From Streptomyces sp. NBC_01262 (GTDB lineage Bacteria > Actinomycetota > Actinomycetes > Streptomycetales > Streptomycetaceae): a DNA stretch of 64,000 nt. Location of the stretch: assembly GCF_036226365.1 (NCBI RefSeq), contig NZ_CP108462.1, positions 1,984,001 to 2,048,000 on the forward strand, given 5' to 3'. The notes below the pieces were generated by a model, which did not search any database, was not told where the DNA came from, and saw only the letters and a program-made list of their open reading frames with translations. This document shows positions 16,108 to 24,989 of this stretch, in pieces; within the stretch, counting starts at the first letter, position 1; each line of letters starts with the position of its first letter. A program made the translations under genes and the position numbers.

Positions 16108-17112
16108 TCAGTACTTGCGGGTCGGCAGGGCCGCCGCGGCCTGGGCGGCCATGTAGTCGCCCTCCTTGGTCTTGATCCAGCGCTCAAGGGTGGAGCCCTT
16201 GCCGGCGTGGACCGTCTTGACGATGTCCATCAGCTGCGGGCCGAGCAGCGGGTTGCACTCGGCGATCGCGTTGATCTGACCCTTGGTCATCGCCACGAAA
16301 CCGTCGTGGACGCCGTCGATGGAGACGATCTTGATGTCGGTGCCGGGCTTCTTGCCGGCCGCCTGGATCGACTGGATGGCGCCGATCGCCATGTCATCGT
16401 TGTGGGCGAACAGCACATTGATGTCGGAGTGCGCCTGCAGGAAGGCCGCCATGACCTGCTTGCCGCCGGCACGGGTGAAGTCGCCGGACTGGCTGGCCAC
16501 GATCTTCCAGGTCGGGTCGCTGGCGTCCATGACCTTCTTGAAGCCCTTTGCCCGCTCGATCGCGGGTGCCGCACCCGTGGTGCCCTCCAGCTGGGCTATC
16601 TTCACCGCGCCCTTGTGGTCGGCGAGGACCTTCTCGAGCAGGTGCGCGGCGCGCTCGCCCTCGATCTCGAAGTCCGAGCCGACCAGGGTGACGTACAGCG
16701 AGGAGTCGGAGGTCTCCACCGAGCGGTCGGTGAGGACGACCGGGATCCCGGCGGCCTTGGCCTCCTTCAGCACGGCGTCCCAGCCGGTGACGACCACCGG
16801 GGAGAACGCGATGACGTCCACCTTCTGGGCGATGTAGTTGCGGATCGCCGAGATCTGGTTCTCCTGCTTCTGCTGCGCGTCGGAGAACTTGAGGTTGATG
16901 CCGGCCGCCTTCGCGGCGTCCTTCACCGACTGGGTGTTGGCCGCGCGCCAGCCGCTCTCCGAGCCGACCTGGGAGAAGCCGAGGGTGATCGTGCCGCCGC
17001 TGCTGCCGCTGCTGCCGGAAGAGGCGGTGTCGGACTTCTTGGCGCAGGCGGCGAGTCCGCCGGCCGCCGCCGTGGCGGCGGACAGGGCGAGGAAGGAACG
17101 TCTGTCGAGCAT
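16108..17112 (-). CDS. sugar-binding lipoprotein of ABC importer, YtfQ-like
   Basis: A 334-residue periplasmic-type binding protein anchored to the membrane. The N-terminus MLDRRSFLALSAATAAAGG ends in the lipobox LAAC, and an AAAGGAG ribosome site precedes the ATG. The mature chain has GFSQVGSESGWRAANTQSVKDAA, IAFSPVVVTGWDAVLKEAKAAGIPVVLTDR and FAHNDDMAIGAIQSIQAAGKKPG, closely matching YtfQ, the E. coli galactofuranose-binding protein. The sugar could be galactofuranose or another pentose/hexose; the adjacent rhamnogalacturonan lyase suggests a plant cell-wall sugar. First gene of the transport operon, with a LacI-type operator 73 bases upstream of its start. Confidence 0.92.
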   Translation of the reverse strand: MLDRRSFLALSAATAAAGGLAACAKKSDTASSGSSGSSGGTITLGFSQVGSESGWRAANTQSVKDAAKAAGINLKFSDAQQKQENQISAIRNYIAQKVDVIAFSPVVVTGWDAVLKEAKAAGIPVVLTDRSVETSDSSLYVTLVGSDFEIEGERAAHLLEKVLADHKGAVKIAQLEGTTGAAPAIERAKGFKKVMDASDPTWKIVASQSGDFTRAGGKQVMAAFLQAHSDINVLFAHNDDMAIGAIQSIQAAGKKPGTDIKIVSIDGVHDGFVAMTKGQINAIAECNPLLGPQLMDIVKTVHAGKGSTLERWIKTKEGDYMAAQAAAALPTRKY

Positions 17113-17185
17113 GTCTTCTCCTTTGAAGAAAAACCGGTCCGAGACGGGGAGAGAGGGGGGATGGGGACAGGGAAGGGGTTGGGGA

Positions 17186-17199
17186 TGTTGGCGCTAACA
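17186..17199. promoter_or_regulatory. LacI-type operator upstream of the sugar importer
   Basis: TGTTGGCGCTAACA differs by one base from the perfect palindrome found upstream of the LacI gene at 18315-18328. It lies between the LacI stop and the binding-protein start. Confidence 0.75.
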
Positions 17200-17209
17200 A
17201 TTGAGGGCG

Positions 17210-18292
17210 TCAGAGAGACGACGGCGACGAACTGCTGCGGACGATGAGCTGGGGTTCGATCACGATCCGGGCCGCTCCGGATCCGTCGGCCGGGTCGCGG
17301 CCCTCGATCCGGTCCGTCAGCAGCCCGATGCTGCGTTTGCCCACCGCCATGAAGTCCTGCCGGACCGTGGTGAGCGGGGGCGCGAAGAACTCCGACTCGG
17401 GGATGTCGTCGAAGCCGACCAGCGCGACGTCGCCGGGGACCCGTACGCCCGCCTCCCTGAAGGCGCGCAACACCCCCAGCGCCATCTGGTCGTTGGACAC
17501 GAAGACCGCGGTCATGCCGCGGCCCGCGCGGCCGGCCAGCTCCTGGCCGGCCCGGTAGCCCGACAGCGGGCTCCAGTCCCCGGTGAGCATCGGGGGCACC
17601 GCGGCCCCCGCCGCCTCCAGCGCCGCCCGCCAGCCGGCCGTACGGGCCCCGGCCTCCAGCCAGTCCTCGGGCCCGGCCACGTGCCAGACCGTACGGTGGC
17701 CGGCCGCGAGCAGGTGGTCGGTGGCCAGCCGCGCGCCCAGGTGCTGGTCGACGCTGACGCAGGGGATGTCCAGGTCATGGCCGCCCTCCACCGTCACCAC
17801 CGGGAAGGGGTACCGCAGTTCGGCCAGCGCGCTCACCGCCGGGCGGTGCGGCGCGATGACCACCACGCCCTCCACCCCGCCGTCGCTGAGGTGCTCCAGG
17901 GCGCCGGACAGCGTCGCGCCGTCGAGCCTGCGCAGGCTCACCGTCGAGACCGTGTACCCCTCGGCGCGGGCCGCCTCCTCCAGCCCGAACAGCGTGCTGG
18001 CCGGCCCGAAAAGCGTGGTGTCGGAGGCCACCACCCCGACGGTCCGGGTGCGGCGGGTGGCCAGTGCGCGCGCCGAGGAGTTACGGCGGTAGCCCAGCTC
18101 CTCGATGGCGCGCAGCACGGTGAGGCGGGTCGCCTCGCGGACGTTGGGGTGGTTCCCCAGCACCCGGGAGACGGTCTGGTGGGAGACCCCCGCCAGGGTG
18201 GCGACATCGGCCATGGTCGGAGGACGCAACTGGTGTAACGGCTGTCTGTCCCGTCGTTCCACGGCCATGCCCCCTTGGCGTTCGCTCTTCAC
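17210..18292 (-). CDS. LacI-family transcriptional regulator of the sugar importer
   Basis: A 360-residue repressor. The HTH TMADVATLAGVSHQTVSRVLGNHPNVREATRLTVLRAIEELGY and hinge RRNSSARALATRRTRTVGVV are textbook LacI, and the sugar-binding domain follows (VSVDQHLGARLATDHLLAAGHR, VFVSNDQMALGVLRAFREAGVRVPGDVALVGFDDIP). The GTG at 18292 gives the longest frame; ATG 18268, eight residues inside, is an alternative with a purine-rich run close by. Two matching palindromes, one before this gene and one before the importer, indicate autoregulation plus control of the transport operon. Confidence 0.9.
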   Translation of the reverse strand: MKSERQGGMAVERRDRQPLHQLRPPTMADVATLAGVSHQTVSRVLGNHPNVREATRLTVLRAIEELGYRRNSSARALATRRTRTVGVVASDTTLFGPASTLFGLEEAARAEGYTVSTVSLRRLDGATLSGALEHLSDGGVEGVVVIAPHRPAVSALAELRYPFPVVTVEGGHDLDIPCVSVDQHLGARLATDHLLAAGHRTVWHVAGPEDWLEAGARTAGWRAALEAAGAAVPPMLTGDWSPLSGYRAGQELAGRAGRGMTAVFVSNDQMALGVLRAFREAGVRVPGDVALVGFDDIPESEFFAPPLTTVRQDFMAVGKRSIGLLTDRIEGRDPADGSGAARIVIEPQLIVRSSSSPSSL

Positions 18293-18314
18293 AGCTTTGT
18301 GATGCGCACGACAT

Positions 18315-18328
18315 TGTTAGCGCTAACA
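18315..18328. promoter_or_regulatory. LacI-type operator, perfect 14-bp palindrome
   Basis: TGTTAGCGCTAACA is a perfect palindrome of the CG-centred LacI/GalR type, 22 bases upstream of the LacI start. Near-identical copy at 17186-17199. Confidence 0.85.
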
Positions 18329-18380
18329 TTCCTCGGGGGTCAAGAGCTTTGCATCGAACCGGTGTTGATTGTGATGGAAG

Positions 18381-18399
18381 GGCCCCGAGCGGAGGGGCC
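18381..18399 (-). terminator. hairpin after the rhamnogalacturonan lyase gene
   Basis: GGCCCC (18381-18386) pairs with GGGGCC (18394-18399) over a 7-base loop, just beyond the minus-strand stop at 18405. No T-run. Confidence 0.4.
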
Positions 18400-18404
18400 G
18401 GACC

Positions 18405-20099
18405 TCAGGCGAGGAGGTCGATCGCGTCGAAGGACACCCCGGGGCTGAGGTAGGCACTTCCCGAAGTACCGCTCACCACGGTCAACTTGAGGACGTTGTA
18501 CTGCCCCGGGTCGCTCTGCCAAGCCGAGGCCGGCACACTGTACGTCAGCGTCACATTGTTGCCCCGGTAGCTGCCCACCGTGAGGGTGCGGGTGTTCGGC
18601 TCCGTCGGCGCGGCCGGAATGCGCGAGGTCCAGTCGTTGACCGAGGCCTGGATGCGGCCGCCCGCGAAGTTGGTCGTCAGCCCTATGCGCAGGGTGTGGG
18701 CCGCGGCGGCCTGCGCGGCCGTCAGCTTGAAGTACACCAGCAGGCCGTTGTTGACGTCCTTCCAGAGGTAACAGGGGAAGGATCCGGCCGATGACGAGCC
18801 GACCGTGTAGTCACCGGTCCACACCGCCGCCCGCTTGTCGGACGGATGGGCGCGGGTCAGCAGTTCGGCGTTCTTGAAGCCGGCCGGCGTGCCGTTCCAG
18901 TCGCCGATCCGCCAGATCGCCCCGGCGGCGGCCGGGTCATTGGCGATCGCCATGGTGTGCAGTGTCGTCGTGCCGCCCGCCGTGACCGTCACCGCGGCTG
19001 TGTGCACGGCGAGTTCACCCTTGTAGACCGTCATCGTGTACGTGCCCGGCAGCATCCCGGCGCACGAGAATCCGCCGGTCGTCGCGTTCGCCACCGTCCA
19101 GTACTGCGCGTCCGCGTTCGCGAAGCCGACCGTATACGTGTACGCGCCGTCCCGCCCCGACAGACCGACCCCCGCGACCCTGCCGCGGCCGCTCTTCGCC
19201 GTCCAGCCCTTCAGCCCGAGGCCGTCCACCCAGCTCGTGTCGATATTGCGCGCGTACAGCTTCGCCGACGGCGCGGCCCCGCCCGGCGTGAACGCCAGCA
19301 CGTACGGGCCCTGGAGTCCGAAGCGCTCCGCCTCTGTCTGGTTCTCGCCGTAGTGCAGGATCTCGTACAGTCCCGCGCCGCCGTCGTTGTAGTGGCGGAG
19401 GAGAGAGCGGTAGAACGGGCCGCCCGAGGCCTTCTCGTGGTTGCTCCGGACCATCCACATGCCGGCCGCCGAGTTCTTCCAGCCGATGTAGTCGTAGTCC
19501 ATCACGCGCAGGCCCGAGTAGTGCTTCGAGCGAGTGCTGCCGTCCGGCTTGCTCCACACGTCACCGGCCTCGATGATCTTGTCGGTCGTCGAGTCCCACG
19601 CGTCCGGGTCCGCGTTGGGGAACGTGCCGGGCTTGACCCGGACGATGTAGCGGGTCGCCGTGAAGGACGCGTCCGCCTTGTTCGTCCACATGTAGACGTT
19701 GTTCTCGCCGCTTCGCGCCGCGTAGTAGTGCGTCAGCGTGCCGTGCACGACCTTCACCAGGATGGTGCTGCCCGTCTGCGTGATGCTGACGGTCGAGGCG
19801 CCGAGGCCTGATTCCACGTGCGAGTTCTGGCCGTTGTAGCCCTGGTACTCCTTGCCCTTGTAGACCAGGGAGGTCATGTCGCCGTTGACGTGGCTGACCT
19901 TGAGGACCAGATCCGCGCCCGTGTTGATCACGTAGTTCTTGCCGTCGTCCGCATACCCGAACGTCGCCGCCCCCGCCGATGACGCCAACCCCTCGATGAC
20001 CGCGCCCGCGCTCACCGCGATGCCCGCGGCTCCCGCCCCGACTATGAACCGGCGCCGCCCGAGGCGGCGGAGGGGTGAGGGGGACTTGTGCTCGGCCAT
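18405..20099 (-). CDS. secreted rhamnogalacturonan lyase, polysaccharide lyase family 4-type
   Basis: A 564-residue exported enzyme expected to split rhamnogalacturonan I of pectin by beta-elimination. ATG 20099 has GGAG about 9 bases upstream; the open frame runs far upstream into repeat DNA, which is not coding. The N-terminus carries a Tat signal (RRLGRRRFIVGAGAAG). Order: catalytic beta-sandwich with GKEYQGYNGQNSHVESGLG and HYYAARSGENNVYMWTNK, a middle fibronectin-like module (CAGMLPGTYTMTVYKGE), and a C-terminal carbohydrate-binding module (IWRIGDWNGTPAGFKNAE). This three-domain plan is typical of PL4. Next to a LacI-controlled sugar importer on the same strand, consistent with joint pectin use. 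Confidence 0.87.
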   Translation of the reverse strand: MAEHKSPSPLRRLGRRRFIVGAGAAGIAVSAGAVIEGLASSAGAATFGYADDGKNYVINTGADLVLKVSHVNGDMTSLVYKGKEYQGYNGQNSHVESGLGASTVSITQTGSTILVKVVHGTLTHYYAARSGENNVYMWTNKADASFTATRYIVRVKPGTFPNADPDAWDSTTDKIIEAGDVWSKPDGSTRSKHYSGLRVMDYDYIGWKNSAAGMWMVRSNHEKASGGPFYRSLLRHYNDGGAGLYEILHYGENQTEAERFGLQGPYVLAFTPGGAAPSAKLYARNIDTSWVDGLGLKGWTAKSGRGRVAGVGLSGRDGAYTYTVGFANADAQYWTVANATTGGFSCAGMLPGTYTMTVYKGELAVHTAAVTVTAGGTTTLHTMAIANDPAAAGAIWRIGDWNGTPAGFKNAELLTRAHPSDKRAAVWTGDYTVGSSSAGSFPCYLWKDVNNGLLVYFKLTAAQAAAAHTLRIGLTTNFAGGRIQASVNDWTSRIPAAPTEPNTRTLTVGSYRGNNVTLTYSVPASAWQSDPGQYNVLKLTVVSGTSGSAYLSPGVSFDAIDLLA

Positions 20100-20220
20100 A
20101 CGGGTCTCCTGCGGAGGTGCGGTGTGGGGTGCGGTGGGGTGTGGTTCTTGCCTGCCTTTCAGAGGTCGCTGCGCCGGGAAAGGTTGCCGTGATCTTGCGG
20201 CTTCTTTGCGTTGCCGTCGG

Positions 20221-20370
20221 TCGGGGTTGGCGGTTCCGTCCTCAATCGCCGGACGGGCTGGGTCGGCCTGGGGGTCGGGGCCACCACCGGGGATCTCTCC
20301 TCGGCGCTCGCGACTCTGGTCCCTTGCTTGTCCGTACCCGGGATCCTCGCTCGTCGCGCTGCGGGAGAAC
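20221..20370 (+). repeat. left arm of an imperfect long inverted repeat
   Basis: About 150 bases whose reverse complement recurs at 20757-20925. Shared blocks in the same order: GGTTCCGTCCTCAA, GCCGGACGGGCTGGGTCGGC, GGTCGGGGCC, GCGCTCGCGACT, CTTGCTTGTCC and CCCGGGATCCTCGCTCGTCG. Confidence 0.8.
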
Positions 20371-20756
20371 CCCGGCATGTCCCCTCCCGGCCGGACGGCA
20401 AGTTCAGCCCGTCCGGGCTCCCCCGCTGTGGCTGCGGGTGGGTTCATTTCAGTCCGTCCGGCGCCCCCTTCGGCTGCGGAAGCGTTCACTTCAGCCCGTC
20501 CGGCGTTTGAGGACACGCCCGAAGGGCGTCCGGGGGCCCGGGGGCTTGCCCCCGGCGGGTCCGGGCGGAGCCCGGTTTCGGGAAGGGGCGGGGTGGGGGA
20601 AACCCAGCCGGGCGCAGGCGGTGCCCACTGCCCCGGCGGTCGGGGGCCGACGCAGGGGTCCGAAGCCAGCGCAGTTCAGCCCGCCTGGGCTTGAGGACCT
20701 CAACCCCCACTGGCCGGTGGCCGCCAACCGGCCGAAGGGGACGGTGGAGGGATGCG

Positions 20757-20925
20757 CCCGGAAGCGACGAGCGAGGATCCCGGGCAAGGACAAGCAAGTG
20801 CCCGAGTCGCGAGCGCTGAGGACGCAGTCCCGGCAGGCGGCCCCGACCGCACGACAACATCAGGCGCACACCGGCCGACCCAGCCCGTCCGGCGCTTGAG
20901 GACGGAACCAGCAACCCCGACAGGC
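20757..20925 (-). repeat. right arm of the imperfect long inverted repeat
   Basis: Inverted copy of 20221-20370 with an extra segment of about 17 bases inside. Contains GAGCGAGGATCCCGGG and CAGCCCGTCCGGCGCTTGAG. The spacer between the arms is about 385 bases and carries further GCCCGTCCGGCG-type copies (for example near 20483). Confidence 0.8.
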
Positions 20926-20997
20926 GGCACTCAAACCGCACCGGCGCAGCCGGGCGGCGTTCGGGGGCCCGGGGGCAAAGCCCCCGGGAGGACAGGC

Positions 20998-22104
20998 CTA
21001 GCCCAGCGCGGCCCAGCGGTCGGCGAGACGCTGCGCGCCCGAGGCCGTGAGGGAGCCGTGGAGGCGGAGGCGGGCGATGCCGCCGTCGGGGAAGGTGTCG
21101 ATGCGGATGTGGGTGGCGGGGGCGGGGGCGTGAACGAGGAAGCGGTGGACGGTGTCGGGCTGGAGGCGGGTGCGGGGGAGGATCTCGGACCAGTCGCCGG
21201 TGTCGCCGTCGCGGGCGGAGAGGGAGGCCCAGCCGGCGGAGTTGCCCTTGTAGTAGCCGGTGTCGATCTCGACGGCGCGGATGAGGGCCTGGGCGGCGAG
21301 GCGGTAGCGGACCCAGTCGTTGCCCTTGTCGCGGCGGCGGCGGGTCTCCCAGCCGTCGCCCATGCGGCGGGACTTGCCGGGGAGGATGGGGTTGACCGGG
21401 GAGGAGTAGAAGCGGTCGGAGACGTCCTCGGCGGCGCCGCCGTTTTCGAGGGCGACGAGGTCGAAGGTGCCCAGGGCGGTGAGCCAGGCGGGGTCGGGGA
21501 CGATCTCGCCGTGGACGCGGAGGCGGGCGATGCCGCCGTCGGGGAACTGGCGCAGGCGCAGGTGCGTGAAGCGGCGCTCGACGGAGACGGCGAAGCCGTT
21601 CGCGGCGTGGCCGCCGATGGCCGTACGGGGGACGAGCTCGGTCCAGTCGGCCGCGGCGACCTCGTCCGGGGAGGCGGACAGCGGGGCGGAGGCGCCCTCC
21701 ACCGCGACCTGCTGTGGGTAGTTGCCGCGGAAGTGGGCCGTGTCGACGAGGACGCCGCGTACGATCCCGGGCGCGGCGAGCCGGATGAGGGCCCAGTCGT
21801 GGTCGGCGTCGACGGGGTGCGGGGTGTCGGCGTCGGTGCCGCGGCGGCGGCGGGTCTCCCAGCCGTCCATGATCTGGCCCTTGTGGCCGAAGTGCTCGGG
21901 GCGGAACTCGGCCCGCTCGGGGACGAGGAGGTTCTCGCGCTCGGCGAAGAACTCGTCGTTGGCGGCGATGACGCCGGCGCCCAGGCGCCGGTCGGCGAGG
22001 TCGACGAGGCCGGTGAAGGGCAGTTCCGCGCCGCGGTAGTCGGCGTAGGGGTCCCCGCCCGGGTAGGGCTGGGCGTCGCCGGTGAAGCGGGGTATCTGGG
22101 TCAC
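20998..22104 (-). CDS. alc: allantoicase
   Basis: A 368-residue cytoplasmic enzyme hydrolysing allantoate to ureidoglycolate and urea. It is built from two homologous jelly-roll repeats: each has a GWETRRRR strand, a RGN/KGN-containing strand ([20 protein letters not shown]), an LVPRT/ILPRT element and an [13 protein letters not shown] ending. GTG 22104 overlaps the allantoinase TGA by four bases (GTGA), so it is translationally coupled to the preceding enzyme of the pathway. The next enzyme, ureidoglycolate lyase, is not next to it. Confidence 0.95.
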   Translation of the reverse strand: MTQIPRFTGDAQPYPGGDPYADYRGAELPFTGLVDLADRRLGAGVIAANDEFFAERENLLVPERAEFRPEHFGHKGQIMDGWETRRRRGTDADTPHPVDADHDWALIRLAAPGIVRGVLVDTAHFRGNYPQQVAVEGASAPLSASPDEVAAADWTELVPRTAIGGHAANGFAVSVERRFTHLRLRQFPDGGIARLRVHGEIVPDPAWLTALGTFDLVALENGGAAEDVSDRFYSSPVNPILPGKSRRMGDGWETRRRRDKGNDWVRYRLAAQALIRAVEIDTGYYKGNSAGWASLSARDGDTGDWSEILPRTRLQPDTVHRFLVHAPAPATHIRIDTFPDGGIARLRLHGSLTASGAQRLADRWAALG

Positions 22105-23459
22105 CTGGTCTCCCGTTCGATGAATGTGCCCGAGGGGCCGGTCGTGGGGCGGCCGTGGTCGGCGATCCGCTGCCCGCGCAGCCAGGTGCCGCGTACGACG
22201 CCGGTGAGGGTGCGGCCGGCGTAGGCGGTGACCTGGTTGCGGTGGTGGAGGGCGGCCGGGTCGACGGTGAAGGTCTCGTCGGGGGCGAGGACGGCGAAGT
22301 CGGCGTCGTGGCCGGGGGCGATGGCGCCCTTGCGCCCGGTCAGGCCAGCGAGGGCGGCCGGGGCGGCGGCCATCCAGCGGACGACGTCGTCCAGGGTGCG
22401 GCCACGGCGGCGGGCCTCGGTCCAGATGGCGGGCAGGCCGAGCTGGAGGGAGGAGATGCCGCCCCAGGCCTGGCCGAAGTCGCCGGTGTCGAAGTGCTTG
22501 AGGTCGGCGGTGGAGGGCGAGTGGTCGGAGACGACGCAGTCGATCGTGCCGTCGATCAGCCCGTCCCACAGCGCGTCCTGGTTGACGGCCTCGCGGATCG
22601 GCGGGCAGCACTTGAACTCGGTCGCGCCGTCCGGGACCTCCTCGGCGGTCAGCGTCAGGTAGTGCGGACAGCTCTCGACGGTGAGGCGTACGCCTTCGCG
22701 CTTGGCGGCGGCGATCAGCGGAAGGGCCTCCGCGGAGGACAGGTGCAGTACGTGGACCCGGCAGTCGAGCCGCTTGGCGAGGGCGATCAGGCCGTCGATC
22801 GCGGTGTTCTCGGCGTCGCGGGGGCGGGAGGCGAGGAAGTCCGCGTACTTGCGGCCTTCGGGCTGGGGGGCGCTGTCGATGAGGTGCGGGTCCTCGGCGT
22901 GGACGATGAGGAGGCCGTCGAAGCGGGCGATCTCGGTCATCGCCTCCGCCAGTTCGGCGGGGCCGAGGGCGGGGAACTCGTCGACGCCGGAGTGCAGCAG
23001 GAAGCACTTGAAGCCGAAGACCCCGGCGTCGTGCAGCGGCTGGAGGTCCTTGACGTTGCCGGGCACGGCCCCGCCCCAGAAGCCGATGTCGGTGTGGACC
23101 TTGCCGAGCGCGGTGTCGCGCTTGATGTCCAGGTGGGCGGTGGTCGTGGTGGGCGGGATGCTGTTGAGCGGCATGTCGATCAGCGTCGTGACGCCCCCGG
23201 CGGCGGCCGCGCGGGTGGCGGTCTCGAAGCCCTCCCACTCGGTGCGGCCCGGGTCGTTGATGTGGACGTGGGTGTCGACCAGGCCGGGCAGCAGGGCGTC
23301 GTCGCCGAGGTCCACGAGCGTCGCGCCGGGCGGGATCTCGGCTTCGTACGCCCATACGGCGGTGATCGTGCCACCGGTGACGGCGACCGCCGCCGGGCGG
23401 GTCCCCCCGGGCGTCACGACCCGGGTCGAGCGCAGGACGGTGTCGACTGCCTCGGGCAT
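22101..23459 (-). CDS. allB: allantoinase
   Basis: A 452-residue amidohydrolase opening the hydantoin ring of allantoin to give allantoate. A GGAGG ribosome site lies 8 bases before ATG 23459. The binuclear metal site is visible: [26 protein letters not shown] start (HxH), the carboxylated Lys in [10 protein letters not shown], His in IVHAEDP and LHLSSAEA, and Asp in VSDHSPS. The chain ends with the usual beta-sandwich completion [18 protein letters not shown]. First gene of a two-gene operon with allantoicase, divergent from the IclR regulator with several palindromes between. Confidence 0.95.
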   Translation of the reverse strand: MPEAVDTVLRSTRVVTPGGTRPAAVAVTGGTITAVWAYEAEIPPGATLVDLGDDALLPGLVDTHVHINDPGRTEWEGFETATRAAAAGGVTTLIDMPLNSIPPTTTTAHLDIKRDTALGKVHTDIGFWGGAVPGNVKDLQPLHDAGVFGFKCFLLHSGVDEFPALGPAELAEAMTEIARFDGLLIVHAEDPHLIDSAPQPEGRKYADFLASRPRDAENTAIDGLIALAKRLDCRVHVLHLSSAEALPLIAAAKREGVRLTVESCPHYLTLTAEEVPDGATEFKCCPPIREAVNQDALWDGLIDGTIDCVVSDHSPSTADLKHFDTGDFGQAWGGISSLQLGLPAIWTEARRRGRTLDDVVRWMAAAPAALAGLTGRKGAIAPGHDADFAVLAPDETFTVDPAALHHRNQVTAYAGRTLTGVVRGTWLRGQRIADHGRPTTGPSGTFIERETR

Positions 23460-23482
23460 GCACGGCCTCCTGGGGGCGCGTA

Positions 23483-23499
23483 TTCAACATTCCGTTGAA
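23483..23499. promoter_or_regulatory. palindrome upstream of allantoinase, possible regulator site
   Basis: TTCAACATTCCGTTGAA: perfect 6-base arms TTCAAC/GTTGAA around five bases. It resembles 33888-33902 upstream of the uricase operon. Confidence 0.55.
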
Positions 23500-23545
23500 G
23501 AAATCTGCCGCACCGCCCGACGGCCGTCAAGGGTCGTCCACAGTG

Positions 23546-23561
23546 CGGAAAGATCTTTCCG
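23546..23561. promoter_or_regulatory. perfect 16-bp palindrome in the allantoinase/IclR intergenic region
   Basis: CGGAAAGATCTTTCCG is fully self-complementary. It contains the CGGAA and TTCCG half-sites in everted order compared with the other sites. Confidence 0.5.
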
Positions 23562-23616
23562 TGGCGTTGTTTCGGGGGCATTGCCTCGCCATTGCCGCAA
23601 TCGTAGGCTTGGAGGA

Positions 23617-23631
23617 TTCCACAACACGGAA
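23617..23631. promoter_or_regulatory. TTCCG-N5-CGGAA-like operator upstream of the IclR gene
   Basis: TTCCACAACACGGAA matches the TTCCGNNNNNCGGAA pattern at 9 of 10 fixed positions; the flanks GGA/TCC extend the symmetry. Probable autoregulatory IclR site. Confidence 0.55.
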
Positions 23632-23719
23632 TCCGCCTTCCGGAGGGAAGAGATCAGCTACCTGGGCCCGGCCGGTAGGCTGCGCTCTCACTACTCACTA
23701 TCCGCCCTGGGGAGGAACG

Positions 23720-24484
23720 GTGTCGTCAGACCGCGCAGGGGGTGTCCAGTCCCTTGAACGAGCCTTCGACCTGCTGGAGCGGATGGCCGACGCGGGCGGC
23801 GAGGTCGGCCTGAGCGAGCTGTCGGCCAGCAGCGGCCTGCCGCTCCCCACCATCCACCGCCTCATGCGCACCCTCGTGGACTGCGGCTACGTACGCCAGC
23901 AGGCCAACCGCCGCTACGCGCTCGGCCCCCGCCTCATCCGGCTCGGCGAGAGCGCCTCCCGCCTGCTGGGCACCTGGGCCCGCCCCTACCTGGCGGAGCT
24001 GGTCGAGGCGACCGGCGAGACGGCGAACATGGCGCTGCTGGACGGCGACGAGGTGGTCTACGTCGCCCAGGTGCCCTCGCGGCACTCGATGCGGATGTTC
24101 ACCGAGGTCGGGCGGCGCGTGCTGCCGCACTCCACGGGCGTCGGCAAGGCGCTGCTCGCGCAGGTGGCGCCGGAGGAGGTACGGGCGCTGCTCGCGCGCA
24201 CCGGCATGCCGGCCGCGACCGAGCGGACGATCACCGAGCCGGACGAGTTCCTGGCCGAGCTGGAGCGGATCCGTACCCTCGGCTACGCGGTCGACGACAA
24301 CGAGCAGGAGGTCGGGGTCCGCTGCCTCGCGGTCACCGTCCCCGACTCCCCCACCGCCGCCGCGATCTCCATCTCCGGCCCGGCCGGACGGGTCACCGAG
24401 GCCGCGACCGACAAGATCGTCCCCGTCCTGCAGGACGTGGCCCGCCAGCTCTCCGCCGCCCTGGCCAGCAACGCCCTGTCCTAG
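23720..24484 (+). CDS. IclR-family regulator, likely repressor of allantoin/purine catabolism
   Basis: A 254-residue regulator. GTG 23720 is chosen because GGGGAGG at 23709-23715 precedes it; the longer open frame upstream is not coding. The winged HTH is GVQSLERAFDLLERM...VGLSELSASSGLPLPTIHRLMRTLVDCGYV, followed by the IclR effector domain (LAELVEATGETANMALLDGDEVVYVAQVPS, LPHSTGVGKALLAQ, YAVDDNEQEVGVRCLAVTV). It is divergent from allantoinase and surrounded by palindromes that recur before gcl and hydroxypyruvate isomerase, so it probably governs the whole set, with an allantoin-derived effector, like AllR-type regulators. The effector is inferred. Confidence 0.9.
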   Translation: MSSDRAGGVQSLERAFDLLERMADAGGEVGLSELSASSGLPLPTIHRLMRTLVDCGYVRQQANRRYALGPRLIRLGESASRLLGTWARPYLAELVEATGETANMALLDGDEVVYVAQVPSRHSMRMFTEVGRRVLPHSTGVGKALLAQVAPEEVRALLARTGMPAATERTITEPDEFLAELERIRTLGYAVDDNEQEVGVRCLAVTVPDSPTAAAISISGPAGRVTEAATDKIVPVLQDVARQLSAALASNALS

Positions 24485-24810
24485 TCCTCGCCCAGAGGCG
24501 GCCCCCCGAAGAGCTCGATGGCGCGCCGCACCTCCGTGACGGCGCTCCCCAGCGCGCTCACGGAGCCCAGGGCCCCGGCGATGACCAGAAGAGAGCGCCG
24601 CAGCCGCTCCATCTCCGGCTCGCCGACGGCCGTTTCGGCGGCCAGGGCGGACAGTTCCTCCTCGGCGGCCCAGCGATCCGGTAACTCCGCCCGGTAACCC
24701 GCGAGTTCACGGTGAAGGCGGGCCACGGCGGCACGCAGGGCCTCGACTCTCGGATCCACGCTCCCCCCGTCGTGAAGCGCGGCGCTCGCGCCGCTCCGGT
24801 CCTTCACCAC
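24481..24810 (-). CDS. small conserved helical protein, DUF5955-like
   Basis: About 109 residues, start uncertain. GTG 24810 has GGGGAA about 7 bases upstream; ATG 24864 would add a Cys-rich N-terminus (CANCKGHSC). The core VDPRVEALRAAVARLHRELAGY...LRRSLLVIAGALGSVSALGSAVTEVRRAIELFG is mostly helical with a hydrophobic hairpin, resembling small actinomycete proteins of the DUF5955 group. Function unknown. Its stop codon is read from the same CTAG as the stop of the convergent IclR gene. Confidence 0.6.
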   Translation of the reverse strand: MVKDRSGASAALHDGGSVDPRVEALRAAVARLHRELAGYRAELPDRWAAEEELSALAAETAVGEPEMERLRRSLLVIAGALGSVSALGSAVTEVRRAIELFGGPPLGED

Positions 24811-24989
24811 AGAATATTCCCCACAGCTATGCCCCTTGCAGTTCGCACAACCGTCCGGCTCCATCGCGGAGCGCGGGGAGGACAGTAAACGCGACACAGA
24901 GCAGGGCTCGCTATACAGAGAGCTAAAAACCTTCCAACTTCCTTGACCTACGGCCGATTTAGCGACAATCAGCGAAGGATCGAGCGCAC

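Larger units (their letters stand above)
20100..20997. other. 900-bp non-coding, repeat-rich intergenic region
   Basis: No supported gene. The open frames here are low-complexity and in conflict on both strands. The region carries several copies of a GCCCGTCCGG-type intergenic repeat, a pair of long inverted arms and GC hairpins. It separates the pectin/sugar block from the allantoin genes. Confidence 0.7.

Noticed and set aside
18381..18399. Hairpin considered as a second LacI operator
   Set aside because: It lacks the TGTTA...TAACA pattern and lies directly after the lyase stop, so terminator fits better.
20100..20516. Open frame extending the PL4 lyase about 139 residues upstream
   Set aside because: It runs through the intergenic repeat block, while ATG 20099 has a ribosome site and a Tat signal peptide.
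20221..20925. Inverted arms considered as an insertion sequence
   Set aside because: No transposase frame in the spacer and no target-site duplication seen.
22105..23490. Long open frame fused upstream of allantoicase (830 codons)
   Set aside because: It is an Arg/Pro-rich shadow frame over allantoinase; allantoicase starts at GTG 22104 with a GTGA overlap.
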